64,000 nucleotides of DNA from Nocardia panacis. GTDB lineage: Bacteria > Actinomycetota > Actinomycetes > Mycobacteriales > Mycobacteriaceae. This document shows positions 27,793-37,063 of this stretch, one piece after another. The stretch is taken from contig NZ_QZFU01000014.1 of assembly GCF_003598715.1 (NCBI RefSeq), positions 124,001 to 188,000 of the forward strand. Direction: 5' to 3'. Below the pieces are notes generated by a model. The model worked only from the letters and a program-made list of their open reading frames with translations. It ran no database searches and was not told where the DNA came from. A program made the position numbers and the translations under genes. Each line of letters opens with the position of its first letter. Positions within the stretch are counted from its first letter, which is position 1.

Positions 27793-28608
27793 TCAGAGTC
27801 GGCCGATAGGCCAGCAGACCTCGGTGCGGTACTGGCTCGGATCGTCGTGATCGCCAGGGCCTACGAGGTAGTTCTCGCGCACGGGTTCGGCAAGCGCGCC
27901 GCCGTGTTCGGCGACGTAGCTGCCGAGCGCGCCGTAGGTCAGGTCGAAGCTGTCGAAATCACCCGCGTGCACGGCGATGACGAAGCGACGTGCGGGCAGT
28001 TCGATCAAGGCGGTCCCGGCAGGCGGTTCGAGACGCGCGCCCGCAGGCAGCGGGACAAAGGCCACCACCGCACCGATCTCGTCCTCGAAGAACTCCATCG
28101 CGTAGGTGCAACCGTCCGGGGCGGGCGCGGTGATATCCGCTGCCGCGAGGGCGGTATGCAGCCGGTAGAAGGCGTCCGGGCACCACTGATCTATCTCGGC
28201 CATCGCCACTCTGCCGGTGACCGCCAACGCCGGAAAGGCCGGTATCGCGCGGTATTCCACGGCGAGGGGCGCCGCAGGGGTGAGCAGCGAACGCAGCGAG
28301 GCCACCACGGCGCGAGTGCGGGCAAGCTCGGCCTCCATCCGTTCGAGGTGGGCGCGCAGGCTCGCATCACGGGCGGCCTCGTTCGGCGCGGTCAGCACCG
28401 CCTTGATCTGCGGCAGCGGCATATCGAGGGCGCGCAGCCGCCGGATCAGATGCGCGCGCGGCACCTGATCGACGCCGTAGCGGCGGTAACCGGAGCCCGC
28501 GTCGATCGACACCGGTTCGAGCAGATCGATGTCGTGGTAGTGCCGCAGCGTCTTCACGCTGAGGTGGGTGAGCCGCGCGAACTCCCCTATGGAGACGGTC
28601 GCTGTCAT
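27793..28608 (-). CDS. MerR-family regulator with GyrI-like effector domain
   Basis: About 271 residues. The N-terminal MerR helix-turn-helix is SIGEFARLTHLSVKTLRHYHDIDLL with the wing GYRRY, followed by a coiled-coil dimerisation helix. The C-terminal GyrI-like/BmrR-type ligand domain carries aromatic pocket residues (EFFEDEIGAVVAFVPL). I choose the ATG at 28608 because the family N-terminus begins there. It is preceded by a 19-bp-spacer MerR promoter placed so that transcription would start at the ATG. It likely autoregulates itself and the downstream VOC gene in response to a hydrophobic compound. Confidence 0.88.
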   Translation of the reverse strand: MTATVSIGEFARLTHLSVKTLRHYHDIDLLEPVSIDAGSGYRRYGVDQVPRAHLIRRLRALDMPLPQIKAVLTAPNEAARDASLRAHLERMEAELARTRAVVASLRSLLTPAAPLAVEYRAIPAFPALAVTGRVAMAEIDQWCPDAFYRLHTALAAADITAPAPDGCTYAMEFFEDEIGAVVAFVPLPAGARLEPPAGTALIELPARRFVIAVHAGDFDSFDLTYGALGSYVAEHGGALAEPVRENYLVGPGDHDDPSQYRTEVCWPIGRL

Positions 28609-28645
28609 AACGCCAGCAAACACCCTCCAATAGGGGGAGAGTCAA
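28609..28645 (-). promoter_or_regulatory. MerR-type promoter/operator with 19-bp spacer
   Basis: On the minus strand TTGACT (28640-28645) is separated by exactly 19 bp from TTTGCT (28615-28620). The spacer holds the near-perfect dyad CTCCCCC-TATT-GGAGGG. Overlong spacers with a central dyad are the hallmark of MerR-activated promoters. The -10 end lies six bases from the ATG of the MerR gene, which predicts a leaderless message. Confidence 0.75.
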
Positions 28646-28662
28646 ACGGGCGGGAGAGTCGA

Positions 28663-29247
28663 TCAGGCCAGCGCGAAAGTCAGCAGCAGGGTGGTCTGGT
28701 CGCCGCGCCACCACGAATACCCGAACCAGACGCCGGGCGTGACCTCCCTGACCTCGTCGTAGATCTGCGGCGTCGGCGAGGGCGCGTAGTTGAAGGCCCA
28801 GACGGGTTGCCCGTCGACCAGCGCGGGCGCGGTATAGACATCGGCGGGCCAGCCCTCGATACCCGCCCCGGTGAGCCGGTTCATCAGGCGTCCGCCGTCG
28901 GGACCGGTGTAGAAGGTCTTCCCGATCCAGAATGCGGGGGCGATCGCCTGCGTGGTGGGCGGCCGAGTGACCCAGCCGTCCTTCACGCCCATGGGCACAT
29001 CCCCGCGCGTGGCGTCGCGGAAGATGGCGTCCTGCTGTTCGGCCGAACAGCGGAAACGCAATGAATCGATGGTCGCGGCCCTGTCACCTGGATACAGGGC
29101 GCAGCCGCCGCCGTAATCGGTGGTTCCCGGGTCGGCCGTCGCGGGACCCGCGAGGCCGAGATACGAGCCCGGCGCGAGCGCCAAGCCCAGACACAGGCCC
29201 GACGCGAGCGCGATGACGCCGAGGACACGAACTCCGAATGTGCTCAT
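28663..29247 (-). CDS. Secreted hypothetical protein
   Basis: About 194 residues starting [27 protein letters not shown], a Sec-type signal sequence ending near PATADP. The mature part has two cysteines ([16 protein letters not shown]), which could form a disulfide, and is rich in Trp, Tyr and Pro near the C-terminus. A GGAG ribosome site supports the ATG at 29247 over one at 29259. No domain is recognised; its function outside the cell is unknown. Confidence 0.6.
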   Translation of the reverse strand: MSTFGVRVLGVIALASGLCLGLALAPGSYLGLAGPATADPGTTDYGGGCALYPGDRAATIDSLRFRCSAEQQDAIFRDATRGDVPMGVKDGWVTRPPTTQAIAPAFWIGKTFYTGPDGGRLMNRLTGAGIEGWPADVYTAPALVDGQPVWAFNYAPSPTPQIYDEVREVTPGVWFGYSWWRGDQTTLLLTFALA

Positions 29248-29439
29248 CGCAATCTCCAAGGACTCGCCGACCCCCTTCGAAGCCTAGGGCCGTCCCGATC
29301 GAGTCGCCGCCGATCGAAGCCAACCTGTTACCCGCGATGCGCACCGGCTATGGCGACAGGTCGGGCGCGGACACTGGCATCGCGTGCGGCACATTACCGG
29401 TCGGGGGCGATCCGCGGGGCGGCCACTACGGCTACGCGC

Positions 29440-29573
29440 ACCTCCGCCTTCGCCGCGGCCATGCGCAGGTCTTCAGACGACTTCGTCGGCAGCGCCGATT
29501 AGGCGTACCTCCGCCTCAGCTCCGGCCATGCGCAGGTCTACGGGCGACTTCGTCGGCAGCGCCTATTAGGCTG
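29440..29573 (+). repeat. Imperfect 67-bp tandem duplication upstream of ybaB
   Basis: Copies at 29440-29506 and 29507-29573 share ACCTCCGCC near the start, GGCCATGCGCAGGTCT in the middle and GACTTCGTCGGCAGCGCC toward the end. Each copy finishes with ATTAGGC. The duplication lies 64 bp before the ybaB start, within its probable 5' untranslated region or promoter, and no ORF in it looks coding. Confidence 0.7.
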
Positions 29574-29636
29574 GTCGTCGGCACTCCGCGCCGGACCCGG
29601 CCGGGGCGGCGACGATCGCACTCTGGAGGACATACC

Positions 29637-29981
29637 GTGCAACCCGGTGGTCAATTCGACATGCAGCAATTACTCGCGCAGGCGCAGCAGATGCAGCAGG
29701 CGGTCATGGCCGCCCAGGCCGAGATCGCGGCCGCCGAGGTGCGGGGTCAGGCGGGCAATGGCCTGGTCACGGCCACCATCAAGGCCACGGGCGAGGTCGT
29801 GGACCTCACCATCGACCCGAAGGTCGTCGATCCCGAGGATGTGGAGGGCCTGCAGGATCTGGTGATCGGCGCGATCAACGACGCCATGGCCAACGCCCAG
29901 CAACTCGCGGCCGATCGGCTCGGCCCGCTGGCGGGCGGTGGCGGCCTCGGCGGCGCACTGCCCGGTCTGCCCGGTTTCTGA
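29637..29981 (+). CDS. ybaB: YbaB/EbfC-family nucleoid-associated protein
   Basis: A 114-residue protein starting at GTG after GGAGGA. The family core is [21 protein letters not shown], a coiled coil, then [37 protein letters not shown]. These homodimers bind DNA non-specifically and compact it. It is 12 bp upstream of recR, the conserved ybaB-recR arrangement linked to recombination. A glycine-rich C-terminal tail ([15 protein letters not shown]) is typical of actinobacterial versions. Confidence 0.95.
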   Translation: MQPGGQFDMQQLLAQAQQMQQAVMAAQAEIAAAEVRGQAGNGLVTATIKATGEVVDLTIDPKVVDPEDVEGLQDLVIGAINDAMANAQQLAADRLGPLAGGGGLGGALPGLPGF

Positions 29982-29993
29982 GGGATCGCGGCA

Positions 29994-30602
29994 TTGCACG
30001 AAGGTCCGGTTCAGGATCTCATCGACGAACTCGGCAAACTGCCCGGCGTCGGCCCGAAGAGTGCCCAGCGCATCGCCTTCCACCTGCTCCAGGTGGAGCC
30101 ACCGGAGATCGATAGGTTGCAGGCCGCCCTGCAGAAGGTGCGCGACGGTGTGCAGTTCTGCGTGGTGTGCGGCACCGTCGCCGCCGGCGAGCGGTGCCGC
30201 ATCTGCGCCGATCCGCGCCGCGACCGCACCATGATCTGCGTGGTAGAAGAGCCCAAGGATGTGCAGGCCATCGAGCGCACCCGCGAATTCCGCGGGCGCT
30301 ACCACGTACTCGGCGGCGCGCTCGACCCGCTCAGCGGCATCGGACCGGACCAGTTGCGGATCCGGGAGCTGTTGGCGCGCATCGGCAATCAGGACGACGG
30401 CGTCGATGTCACCGAGGTGATCATCGCGACCGATCCGAATACCGAGGGCGAGGCCACCGCCACCTATCTGGTGCGGATGCTGCGCGACTTCCCCGGTTTG
30501 AGCGTCACACGATTGGCCTCCGGCCTGCCGATGGGCGGCGATCTGGAATTCGCCGACGAACTCACCCTCGGTCGGGCGCTGTCGGGGCGCCGCGTGCTCT
30601 AG
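29994..30602 (+). CDS. recR: Recombination mediator protein RecR
   Basis: A 202-residue protein starting at TTG, 12 bp after ybaB. The N-terminal helix-hairpin-helix is [26 protein letters not shown]4 zinc finger follows ([16 protein letters not shown], residues about 56-71). The Toprim domain includes [12 protein letters not shown] and [15 protein letters not shown]. With RecF and RecO it loads RecA on SSB-coated single-stranded DNA at gaps. The whole family length is present. Confidence 0.97.
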   Translation: MHEGPVQDLIDELGKLPGVGPKSAQRIAFHLLQVEPPEIDRLQAALQKVRDGVQFCVVCGTVAAGERCRICADPRRDRTMICVVEEPKDVQAIERTREFRGRYHVLGGALDPLSGIGPDQLRIRELLARIGNQDDGVDVTEVIIATDPNTEGEATATYLVRMLRDFPGLSVTRLASGLPMGGDLEFADELTLGRALSGRRVL

Positions 30603-30617
30603 GTTGACTGTTCGGCC

Positions 30618-33600
30618 CTAGCCCAGCAGGTTCTCCAGGAATAGCGACGGCAATTCGATCGTTCCGGATTGCATTGCCGTCGAAGGCATCTCCTCGCGCA
30701 GCACCCGCAGGATGGAAACCACGCCCGGTCCGGCGTCCAGCAGTGGGCGGGTCCACCCCAGACTCGCACAGATCGCGGCCGTCGGCAGCAGCAGACCGGT
30801 GGCCTCACCGACCCAGCCGGAGTCGGCGAGGCATTCGGCCAGCAGCAGTGCGGCATCCAATTGCGCTCGGGGCCGGTGCTGTTCGCTCATTCGGGCGTGC
30901 ATCGCGCGCGCCCGGCGCACCGCCCTGTCATCCGCGCCGAGCCGATGTTCGGCCAGCAGGCCGCGAATGGCCGCGATCTCCTCGGCCTCGGCCGTCAAAG
31001 CCGCCGAACCCATCCGGTGCCGCCGCGAATGCAGGTGCGCCGGTTCGTATTCCGCGCCATTGACGGTGCCGCCGCCGGGCAGCCCGAGGCGTAGTCGCTC
31101 GGCCCGGATATGCGCGTCCAAGCGGGGCAACCTGTTATCGGCGGCCAGGCGCGCCCCCTCGTCCAAGCGGGCGGCGGCCGTGTAGAGATCGCCGCGCACC
31201 GCCTTGACCCGCGCACCGATCACGAAGGTGGAGATCAGGAAGTCCACCGGCCCGACCCTGGTGACCAACTGGTGGCTCTCGTCGAGCAACTCGTCGGCGA
31301 CGTCGAGATCGCCCCTGCGGTAACTCAACTCGCCGACCAGCGCCGCGCCCACCCGCACCGCGTGCGAGCGCGGACCCGACCGGGTGCGCGCGGTCTGGAA
31401 CGCCTCCTCGAAACAGGCCGTGGCCGTCACGATATCGAGCTGCTCGTAGGCGGCCGCGCCCATCGCCGCCGCACCGAAGACCGCGCCCAGCGGATCCTTC
31501 GACCGCGCATGGTATTCCGCCGCCCACTGCTGCGTCTCGCGCACACCGTCGAAATCGAATTCGCACAGCCGCACGAAGGAGGTCAGGTTGGCTGCGGTCG
31601 ACACGGTCCAATCCGACTGCTCCTCGGGATGATCCAGGCAGTCCCCGATCCGATCCAGCACCCCCTCGGTGTGATCGCGCGCGATCTGATCCGAGGCGGC
31701 GAGCACCGCCGCCTCGCACCGCTGCTTGCGCACATCCACATCCCCCGCCGACCCCCGCGCCAGCAGATTCGACAACCGGCCGAGCGCGGTGCGCGCCGCA
31801 CCGGACTGCTGCAGATTCACATTGGCCCGCGCCACCGCCATCAGCAGCTTCGACCGCGAAGCCACCTGCTGCATGGGCAGTTTCGACACGGTGCCGAGCA
31901 AGGTGGCAAGCCGGGACCGATCGATCAGGTCCATGCCACCGCTCTCCAGCAGGTCCAGCGCCATCTTCAGATCGGTGGCCGCCAATGCGTGATCCACCGA
32001 CTTGCGCAGCGACTGATGCTCGGAATACCAGTGCGAAGCCTTGCGATGCAACACCTTCAACCGACCGGGATGGGCACGTTCCAGGCGGGCGCGCAGATGT
32101 TCGGCGAACAGTGGCTGCATCCGGAACCACTCCGGATCGTGTTCGATGCGGCGCACGAACAATTCGCGCTGTTCGGCCTGCTCCAGCAACTCCTCGGCGG
32201 CGTCGTCCTCGGACAGGGCGGCGGCCAGCGAACCGCACACCCGCTCGGTCACCGCGATGGACATGAGGAATTCCAGCATTCTGGGATCCAAAGTGTCCAA
32301 GACGTTCTCGGCGAGATACTCGCGAATGCCGTGGGTGCCCTCGGACAGGTTGGCGATCAACTGCGCCGGTTCGGTATCCCCGCGCAGCGTCAGCGCCACC
32401 AACTGGATCGCGGCGGGCCAGCCGTCGGTGGCCGCGTGGATCTGCTCGACCTGCGCCCCGGTCAGCGGGAAACCATTGTGCTCCACCAGAATCTGCCTGG
32501 TCTCGGCGGCGGTGAGGCGCAGCGCGACCGAACCGATCTCGACCAGTTCATCGTGCACCCGCAGTCTGCCGGTCGGCAGGCCGGACTGCTCGCGGCTGGT
32601 CACCACGAAACGCAAATGGTGGCATCCGTTGTCCAGCAGGGCGTCCATCGCCCGGTGCGCGCCCGCGTCGGTGACCCGGTGCCAGTCATCGATGACGACC
32701 ACCACGGGCGTGCCCGCCGCGTGAATCTCATCGATCAGCGTGGGGATGACGAAGGCGGCCGCGTCGGCGGGCCGCTCCTCGAGCACCTGTTCGAGTCCGG
32801 CCCCGATATCCGGGCGGACCCGGCGAATGGCCTGAATGAGGTGGGCCAGGAACCAGATCTCGTTGTCGTCGTCGCGCGCCACCCCGATCCAGGCCACCGC
32901 GATCCCGCGGGCCGTCAGCTCCGTACGCCACTGCGCGGCCACCGTGCTCTTGCCGAAACCCGCGGGCGCGTGGATCACGGCCAGCCTGCGCCGACCGCCC
33001 GCGCGCAGGATATCGAGGAGCCGAGGTCGCGGCACCGGATCGCGCGCGGGGGTGGGCGGACGGAATTTGGTGGCGGCCGTCGGCGGCAGGGTGGTCGCGG
33101 TCACTGTCGTCGCGGCCGCTGCGGGCCGTGTCGTTGGGGGCGCCGTTGGCGGCAGTGTCGTTGGGGCCGCCGTCGGCGGCAGTGCCGGAGCCGCCGTTGG
33201 CGACCGTGTCGCCGGGGCCGCAGTTGGCGGCAGTGTGGTAGCTGAAGGCGCTGACGCACCGGCCTTTTGGGCGATGGCGTAGCGCAGGCTCAGTCCGGGG
33301 CTGCGGTAGGTCGACAGGGCGGGGCGGGTGAGCGTTGTCGGCTCACCGGATTCGACCTGTTCCAGTTCCTCCAGCGCGGCGACCGGATCGAGCAGGGCCA
33401 TCTCGTCGGGCACCTGGTCGTGGGCGATCTGCGCGGTCCGCAGCAGCTCCCCGAATTCGAGGGCGGTGGCGGGCCGGTCCACGGGGTCCGGCGCCATGGC
33501 CTGCTCGATGGCGGCGGCGACATCGGCCGGAATATCCTGCTCGCGCAGATCCGGCAGCGGCTGGGTGGTGATGCGCAGGAATTGCGCCACCACCTTCTCC

Positions 33601-34370
33601 CCCGCCTGCCGCTCGAAGGCCGCGTGCCCGGTCAGCAGCGCGAACAGTGTCGCGCCGAGACCGTATATATCGGACTGGACAGTCGGATCCTCACCCTTGA
33701 GCACCTCGGGCGCGGTGAAGGCGGGCGACCCGGTGATCAGACTGTTCGAGGTGCGGAATCCGCCCGGAATCCGGGCGATGCCGAAATCGGTGAGCTGCGG
33801 CTCGCCGTATCCGGTGAGCAGGACATTGGCGGGCTTGACATCGCGATGCAGTATGCCCGCCCGGTGCGCGCTCTCGATCGCACCCGACAGCTTCACCCCG
33901 GCCCGCAAGGTATCCGACCAGGTGAACGGGCCGTGATCGCGAATGAGCCGCTCCAACGACCCGCGCCCGCAATAGGGCATGACGATGAACGGCGAACCCG
34001 TCGCCGTCACATCGACCTGCAGAATGTCCACGATATTCGGGTGACCGGAGACCCGACCCATCGCCTGCTCCTCGCGCAGGAACCGCTCCCGGCTCTCGGC
34101 CGCCAACTCCGAGGACAGCACCTTCACCGCGACCACCCGATCGAGTGCGCGTTGAATGCAGCGGTACACCACGCCGAACCCGCCGCGGCCGATCTCCCGC
34201 GCGCCGTGCAGGCCCATCGCCTCGAGTTCGTCGGTGATCTCGAAGTCGTCAGGGCGGTCGGCGGCGGTATCGTCGAGGCCGCCGGCGGCAGTGGGCACCT
34301 GACGCTGCGTATTCGATTCGGCCTGATCCGTTTCGGGACGCTGCTCGCCCGAACGCGGCTGTCGAGTCAT
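30618..34370 (-). CDS. pknK: Serine/threonine protein kinase PknK with MalT/LuxR-like regulatory region
   Basis: A 1250-residue protein. An N-terminal Hanks-type kinase (about residues 55-320) has the glycine loop GRGGFGVVY, catalytic HRDVKPANVLL and DFGIA. A linker of Pro/Thr/Ala repeats (about residues 375-440) leads to a STAND-type NTPase, with P-loop HAPAGFGKSTVA and VVVIDDWHRV, then long helical repeats as in MalT. This is the PknK architecture, which in M. tuberculosis controls stationary-phase and stress gene expression. A terminal LuxR DNA-binding helix-turn-helix is not evident. Convergent with recR, 15 bp apart. Confidence 0.9.
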   Translation of the reverse strand: MTRQPRSGEQRPETDQAESNTQRQVPTAAGGLDDTAADRPDDFEITDELEAMGLHGAREIGRGGFGVVYRCIQRALDRVVAVKVLSSELAAESRERFLREEQAMGRVSGHPNIVDILQVDVTATGSPFIVMPYCGRGSLERLIRDHGPFTWSDTLRAGVKLSGAIESAHRAGILHRDVKPANVLLTGYGEPQLTDFGIARIPGGFRTSNSLITGSPAFTAPEVLKGEDPTVQSDIYGLGATLFALLTGHAAFERQAGEKVVAQFLRITTQPLPDLREQDIPADVAAAIEQAMAPDPVDRPATALEFGELLRTAQIAHDQVPDEMALLDPVAALEELEQVESGEPTTLTRPALSTYRSPGLSLRYAIAQKAGASAPSATTLPPTAAPATRSPTAAPALPPTAAPTTLPPTAPPTTRPAAAATTVTATTLPPTAATKFRPPTPARDPVPRPRLLDILRAGGRRRLAVIHAPAGFGKSTVAAQWRTELTARGIAVAWIGVARDDDNEIWFLAHLIQAIRRVRPDIGAGLEQVLEERPADAAAFVIPTLIDEIHAAGTPVVVVIDDWHRVTDAGAHRAMDALLDNGCHHLRFVVTSREQSGLPTGRLRVHDELVEIGSVALRLTAAETRQILVEHNGFPLTGAQVEQIHAATDGWPAAIQLVALTLRGDTEPAQLIANLSEGTHGIREYLAENVLDTLDPRMLEFLMSIAVTERVCGSLAAALSEDDAAEELLEQAEQRELFVRRIEHDPEWFRMQPLFAEHLRARLERAHPGRLKVLHRKASHWYSEHQSLRKSVDHALAATDLKMALDLLESGGMDLIDRSRLATLLGTVSKLPMQQVASRSKLLMAVARANVNLQQSGAARTALGRLSNLLARGSAGDVDVRKQRCEAAVLAASDQIARDHTEGVLDRIGDCLDHPEEQSDWTVSTAANLTSFVRLCEFDFDGVRETQQWAAEYHARSKDPLGAVFGAAAMGAAAYEQLDIVTATACFEEAFQTARTRSGPRSHAVRVGAALVGELSYRRGDLDVADELLDESHQLVTRVGPVDFLISTFVIGARVKAVRGDLYTAAARLDEGARLAADNRLPRLDAHIRAERLRLGLPGGGTVNGAEYEPAHLHSRRHRMGSAALTAEAEEIAAIRGLLAEHRLGADDRAVRRARAMHARMSEQHRPRAQLDAALLLAECLADSGWVGEATGLLLPTAAICASLGWTRPLLDAGPGVVSILRVLREEMPSTAMQSGTIELPSLFLENLLG

Positions 34371-34830
34371 GTGACCACCTCGAACTCACATCGAATCGGC
34401 GGCACCGGCGATCCATATGCGCGCCCACATCGGATATCCGCGACGAAACGGGTGATGTCCGATATGTCTGCGCATACTCCAACGTAGCGCGCCGGAGACC
34501 ACGGGGTGCGACTTTCGGGGCAGGCACGCCGCGACCGGCCCGAACCCGGTAGCGACCGACGCGCGCGGCACGTCGAGCCGCCACCGGAGAGTATTGCGCC
34601 GGAACGATTTTCGATATCGAGGTATCGAATTCCCGTTTCGCGCACCGAACCGCCGCCCGCCACCGGCGCGACACGCCGGGATCGGACACGCTCGTCGGCT
34701 AATAATCCGCATCGTGCCCCACCCTTCACTACGGAACACCCAGTGCAACCCGGTCACAACCCGATTTTGTTCCCGAATCGCACAAAACGGGCGGTCCATG
34801 CACCGCGGTGCCCTCGGGTGCGAAACGCAC
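34371..34830. other. Intergenic region before pknK
   Basis: No convincing gene is seen on either strand. The region presumably contains the pknK promoter near its left end; I find no clear dyad or riboswitch. A GGTGCGAAACGCAC motif at 34817-34830 is repeated inside the adjacent terminator hairpin. Confidence 0.4.
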
Positions 34831-34863
34831 AAGCCCGCCGGTGCGAAACGCACTGGCGGGCTT
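34831..34863 (-). terminator. Intrinsic terminator after fadB
   Basis: AAGCCCGCC (34831-34839) pairs with GGCGGGCTT (34855-34863), and an inner GTGC/GCAC helix continues the stem around a GAAAC loop. It lies 18 bp past the fadB stop on the minus strand. No strong T tract follows. Confidence 0.75.
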
Positions 34864-34881
34864 GTCTTTCAGCGATTCGGA

Positions 34882-37032
34882 CTACTTGCGCAGCGAGTCC
34901 GGAACCTGGAACCGGGCGCCGTACTTGGCGGCCAACTCGTCGGCACGGGCCACGAATCCCTGCTGTCCACCCGGATATCCGACGATGAACTGGTGCACAC
35001 CACCGGTCCAAGCCGGGTACCCGATACCGAAGATCGAACCGATATTCGCATCGGCCGTCGTGGTCAGCACATTCTCGTCGAAACACTTCTGCGTCTCGAT
35101 GGCCTCGATGAACAGCATGCGGTCGATCAGATCCTGCAACGGCACATTGAATCCGGCGACCGACTTGAAGTGCTCGCGCAGACCCGGCCACAGACCGGTC
35201 CGCTTGCCCGCCTCGTCGTACTCGTAGAAGCCCGCCTTCTCCAACCGGCCCGGACGACCCTGCTCGACCATGTAGTCGATCACGTCCTGCGCCGGGTGGC
35301 GCTGCTTGCCCATGGCGGCATCGCCGTGCGCGGCCGCCTCGGCGGTCTCCTTGGCGATCTTCTGCATGAGCTTCATATTCAGCTCATCCGACAGCTGCAG
35401 CGGCGCGGCCGGGTAACCCGCCTGCGTACCGGCCTGCTCGATGGTCGACGGGTCGATGCCCTCGCCCAGCATGGCGACGGCCTCGTTGACGAAGGTGCCG
35501 ATGACCCGCGAGGTGAAGAAGCCGCGGCTGTCGTTCACGACGATCGGGGTCTTCTTGATGGCCAGGGTGTAGTCGTACACCCGCGCCAGCGCCTCGTCGG
35601 AGGTCTTCTCGCCGCGAATGATCTCCACCAGCGGCATCTTGTCCACCGGGGAGAAGAAGTGGATGCCGATGAAATCCTCCTGGCGCTTCACACCGGCGGC
35701 CAGACCGGTGATCGGCAGGGTGGAGGTATTCGAGCCGAGCAGCGCGTCGGGGGTGACGATATCCTCGATCTCCTGGAACACCTTGTGCTTGAGCTCGGTG
35801 TTCTCGAAGACGGCCTCGATCACGAAATCCACGCCCGCCAGGTCGGCCGGATCGGCGGTCGGCGTGATCCGATCCAGCAGCGCCTTGGACTTCTCCTCGG
35901 TGGTCCTGCCACGCGAGAGGGCCTTGTCCTCGATCTTCTGCGAGTAGTTCTTGCCGCGCTCGGCCGCCTCGATGCTGACATCCTTCAGCACCACTTCGTA
36001 GCCCGCCTTGGCCGAGACATAGGCGATGCCGGCGCCCATCATGCCGGCGCCGAGCACGCCGACCTTGCCGATCGCCTTCTTGGGCACATCCTTCGGGCGG
36101 GAACCGCCATTGTTGATGTGCTGCAGGTCGAAGAAGAACGCCTGAATCATGTTCTTGGCGACCGGACCGGTGAGCAGATGCACGAAGTAGCGCGACTCGA
36201 TCAGCGACGCGTTGTCGAAATCGACCTGCGAACCCTCGACCGCCGCCGACATGATCGCGCGCGGCGCGGGCATATTCGTGCCCTTGATCTGCTTGCGCAG
36301 ATTGGCCGGGAAGGCGGGCAGGTTCGCGGCGAACGCCGGATTGGACGGGGTGCCGCCCGGAATCTTGAAGCCCTTCTTGTCCCAGGGCTGCACGCCGGCT
36401 TCGGGATTGGCCTTGATCCACGCCTTCGCGGCCGGGACCAGCTCCTCGACCGAGCCCACCAGTTCGTCGATCAGGCCGATCTCCTTGGCCTTGGCCGGCT
36501 TGTTGCGCTGACCCTGCAGCAGCACCTGCATCAGCGCGTTCTGCAGACCGAGCATCCGCACGGTGCGCACCACGCCGCCGCCGCCCGGCAGCAGGCCGAG
36601 GGTGGCCTCCGGCAGACCGATCTGCGAACCCGGCACATCGGCCGCGATGCGGTGATGGGTGGCCAGCGCGATCTCCAGACCGCCGCCGAGGGCCGCGCCA
36701 TTGATGGCCGCCACGACCGGCTTGCCGAGCTGCTCGAGCCGACGCAGCGCCGCCTTGACCTCACCGAGTTCCGCCATCAGGCGGGCGGCGTCGTCCTTGG
36801 TGACCTGCATCATGTTCTTCAGGTCGCCGCCCGCGAAAAAGGTCTTCTTCGCGGAGGTGAGCACGACACCGGTGATGGCGTCCTTCTCGGCCTCGAGCCG
36901 ATCGACGGTGGCCGTCATCGAGTTCTTGTACAGGTCGTTCATGGTGTTGGCGCCCTGGTTCGGGTCATCCATCGTCAGCACGACGATGCCGTCCGAATCC
37001 TGCTCCCAACCGATCATGTTGGTCTCGCTCAC
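34882..37032 (-). CDS. fadB: Fatty acid oxidation complex alpha subunit: enoyl-CoA hydratase / 3-hydroxyacyl-CoA dehydrogenase
   Basis: A 716-residue bifunctional enzyme of beta-oxidation. The N-terminal crotonase domain includes FFAGGDLKNMM and the oxyanion stretch GAALGGGLEIALATHHRIA. The NAD-binding domain starts at VLGAGMMGAGIAYVSAKAGYEVVL (about residue 330), followed by the 3HCDH C-terminal domains with HFFSPVDKMPLVEIIRGEKTSDE. It hydrates trans-2-enoyl-CoA and oxidises the 3-hydroxyacyl-CoA. It is 31 bp downstream of fadA on the same strand, forming the fadAB operon for the trifunctional complex, as in mycobacterial Rv0859-Rv0860. Confidence 0.95.
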   Translation of the reverse strand: MSETNMIGWEQDSDGIVVLTMDDPNQGANTMNDLYKNSMTATVDRLEAEKDAITGVVLTSAKKTFFAGGDLKNMMQVTKDDAARLMAELGEVKAALRRLEQLGKPVVAAINGAALGGGLEIALATHHRIAADVPGSQIGLPEATLGLLPGGGGVVRTVRMLGLQNALMQVLLQGQRNKPAKAKEIGLIDELVGSVEELVPAAKAWIKANPEAGVQPWDKKGFKIPGGTPSNPAFAANLPAFPANLRKQIKGTNMPAPRAIMSAAVEGSQVDFDNASLIESRYFVHLLTGPVAKNMIQAFFFDLQHINNGGSRPKDVPKKAIGKVGVLGAGMMGAGIAYVSAKAGYEVVLKDVSIEAAERGKNYSQKIEDKALSRGRTTEEKSKALLDRITPTADPADLAGVDFVIEAVFENTELKHKVFQEIEDIVTPDALLGSNTSTLPITGLAAGVKRQEDFIGIHFFSPVDKMPLVEIIRGEKTSDEALARVYDYTLAIKKTPIVVNDSRGFFTSRVIGTFVNEAVAMLGEGIDPSTIEQAGTQAGYPAAPLQLSDELNMKLMQKIAKETAEAAAHGDAAMGKQRHPAQDVIDYMVEQGRPGRLEKAGFYEYDEAGKRTGLWPGLREHFKSVAGFNVPLQDLIDRMLFIEAIETQKCFDENVLTTTADANIGSIFGIGYPAWTGGVHQFIVGYPGGQQGFVARADELAAKYGARFQVPDSLRK

Positions 37033-37063
37033 AGCTCTGTGTCTCCTTGTGAAGGGTTGGGAA

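Noticed and set aside
29380..29636. Plus-strand frame continuing into ybaB
   Set aside because: It runs through the 67-bp tandem duplication with Arg/Pro-rich residues. The GTG at 29637 has GGAGGA and matches the family.
33080..33250. CRISPR-like repeats
   Set aside because: The periodic sequence encodes the Pro/Thr/Ala linker of PknK. There are no spacers of constant length.
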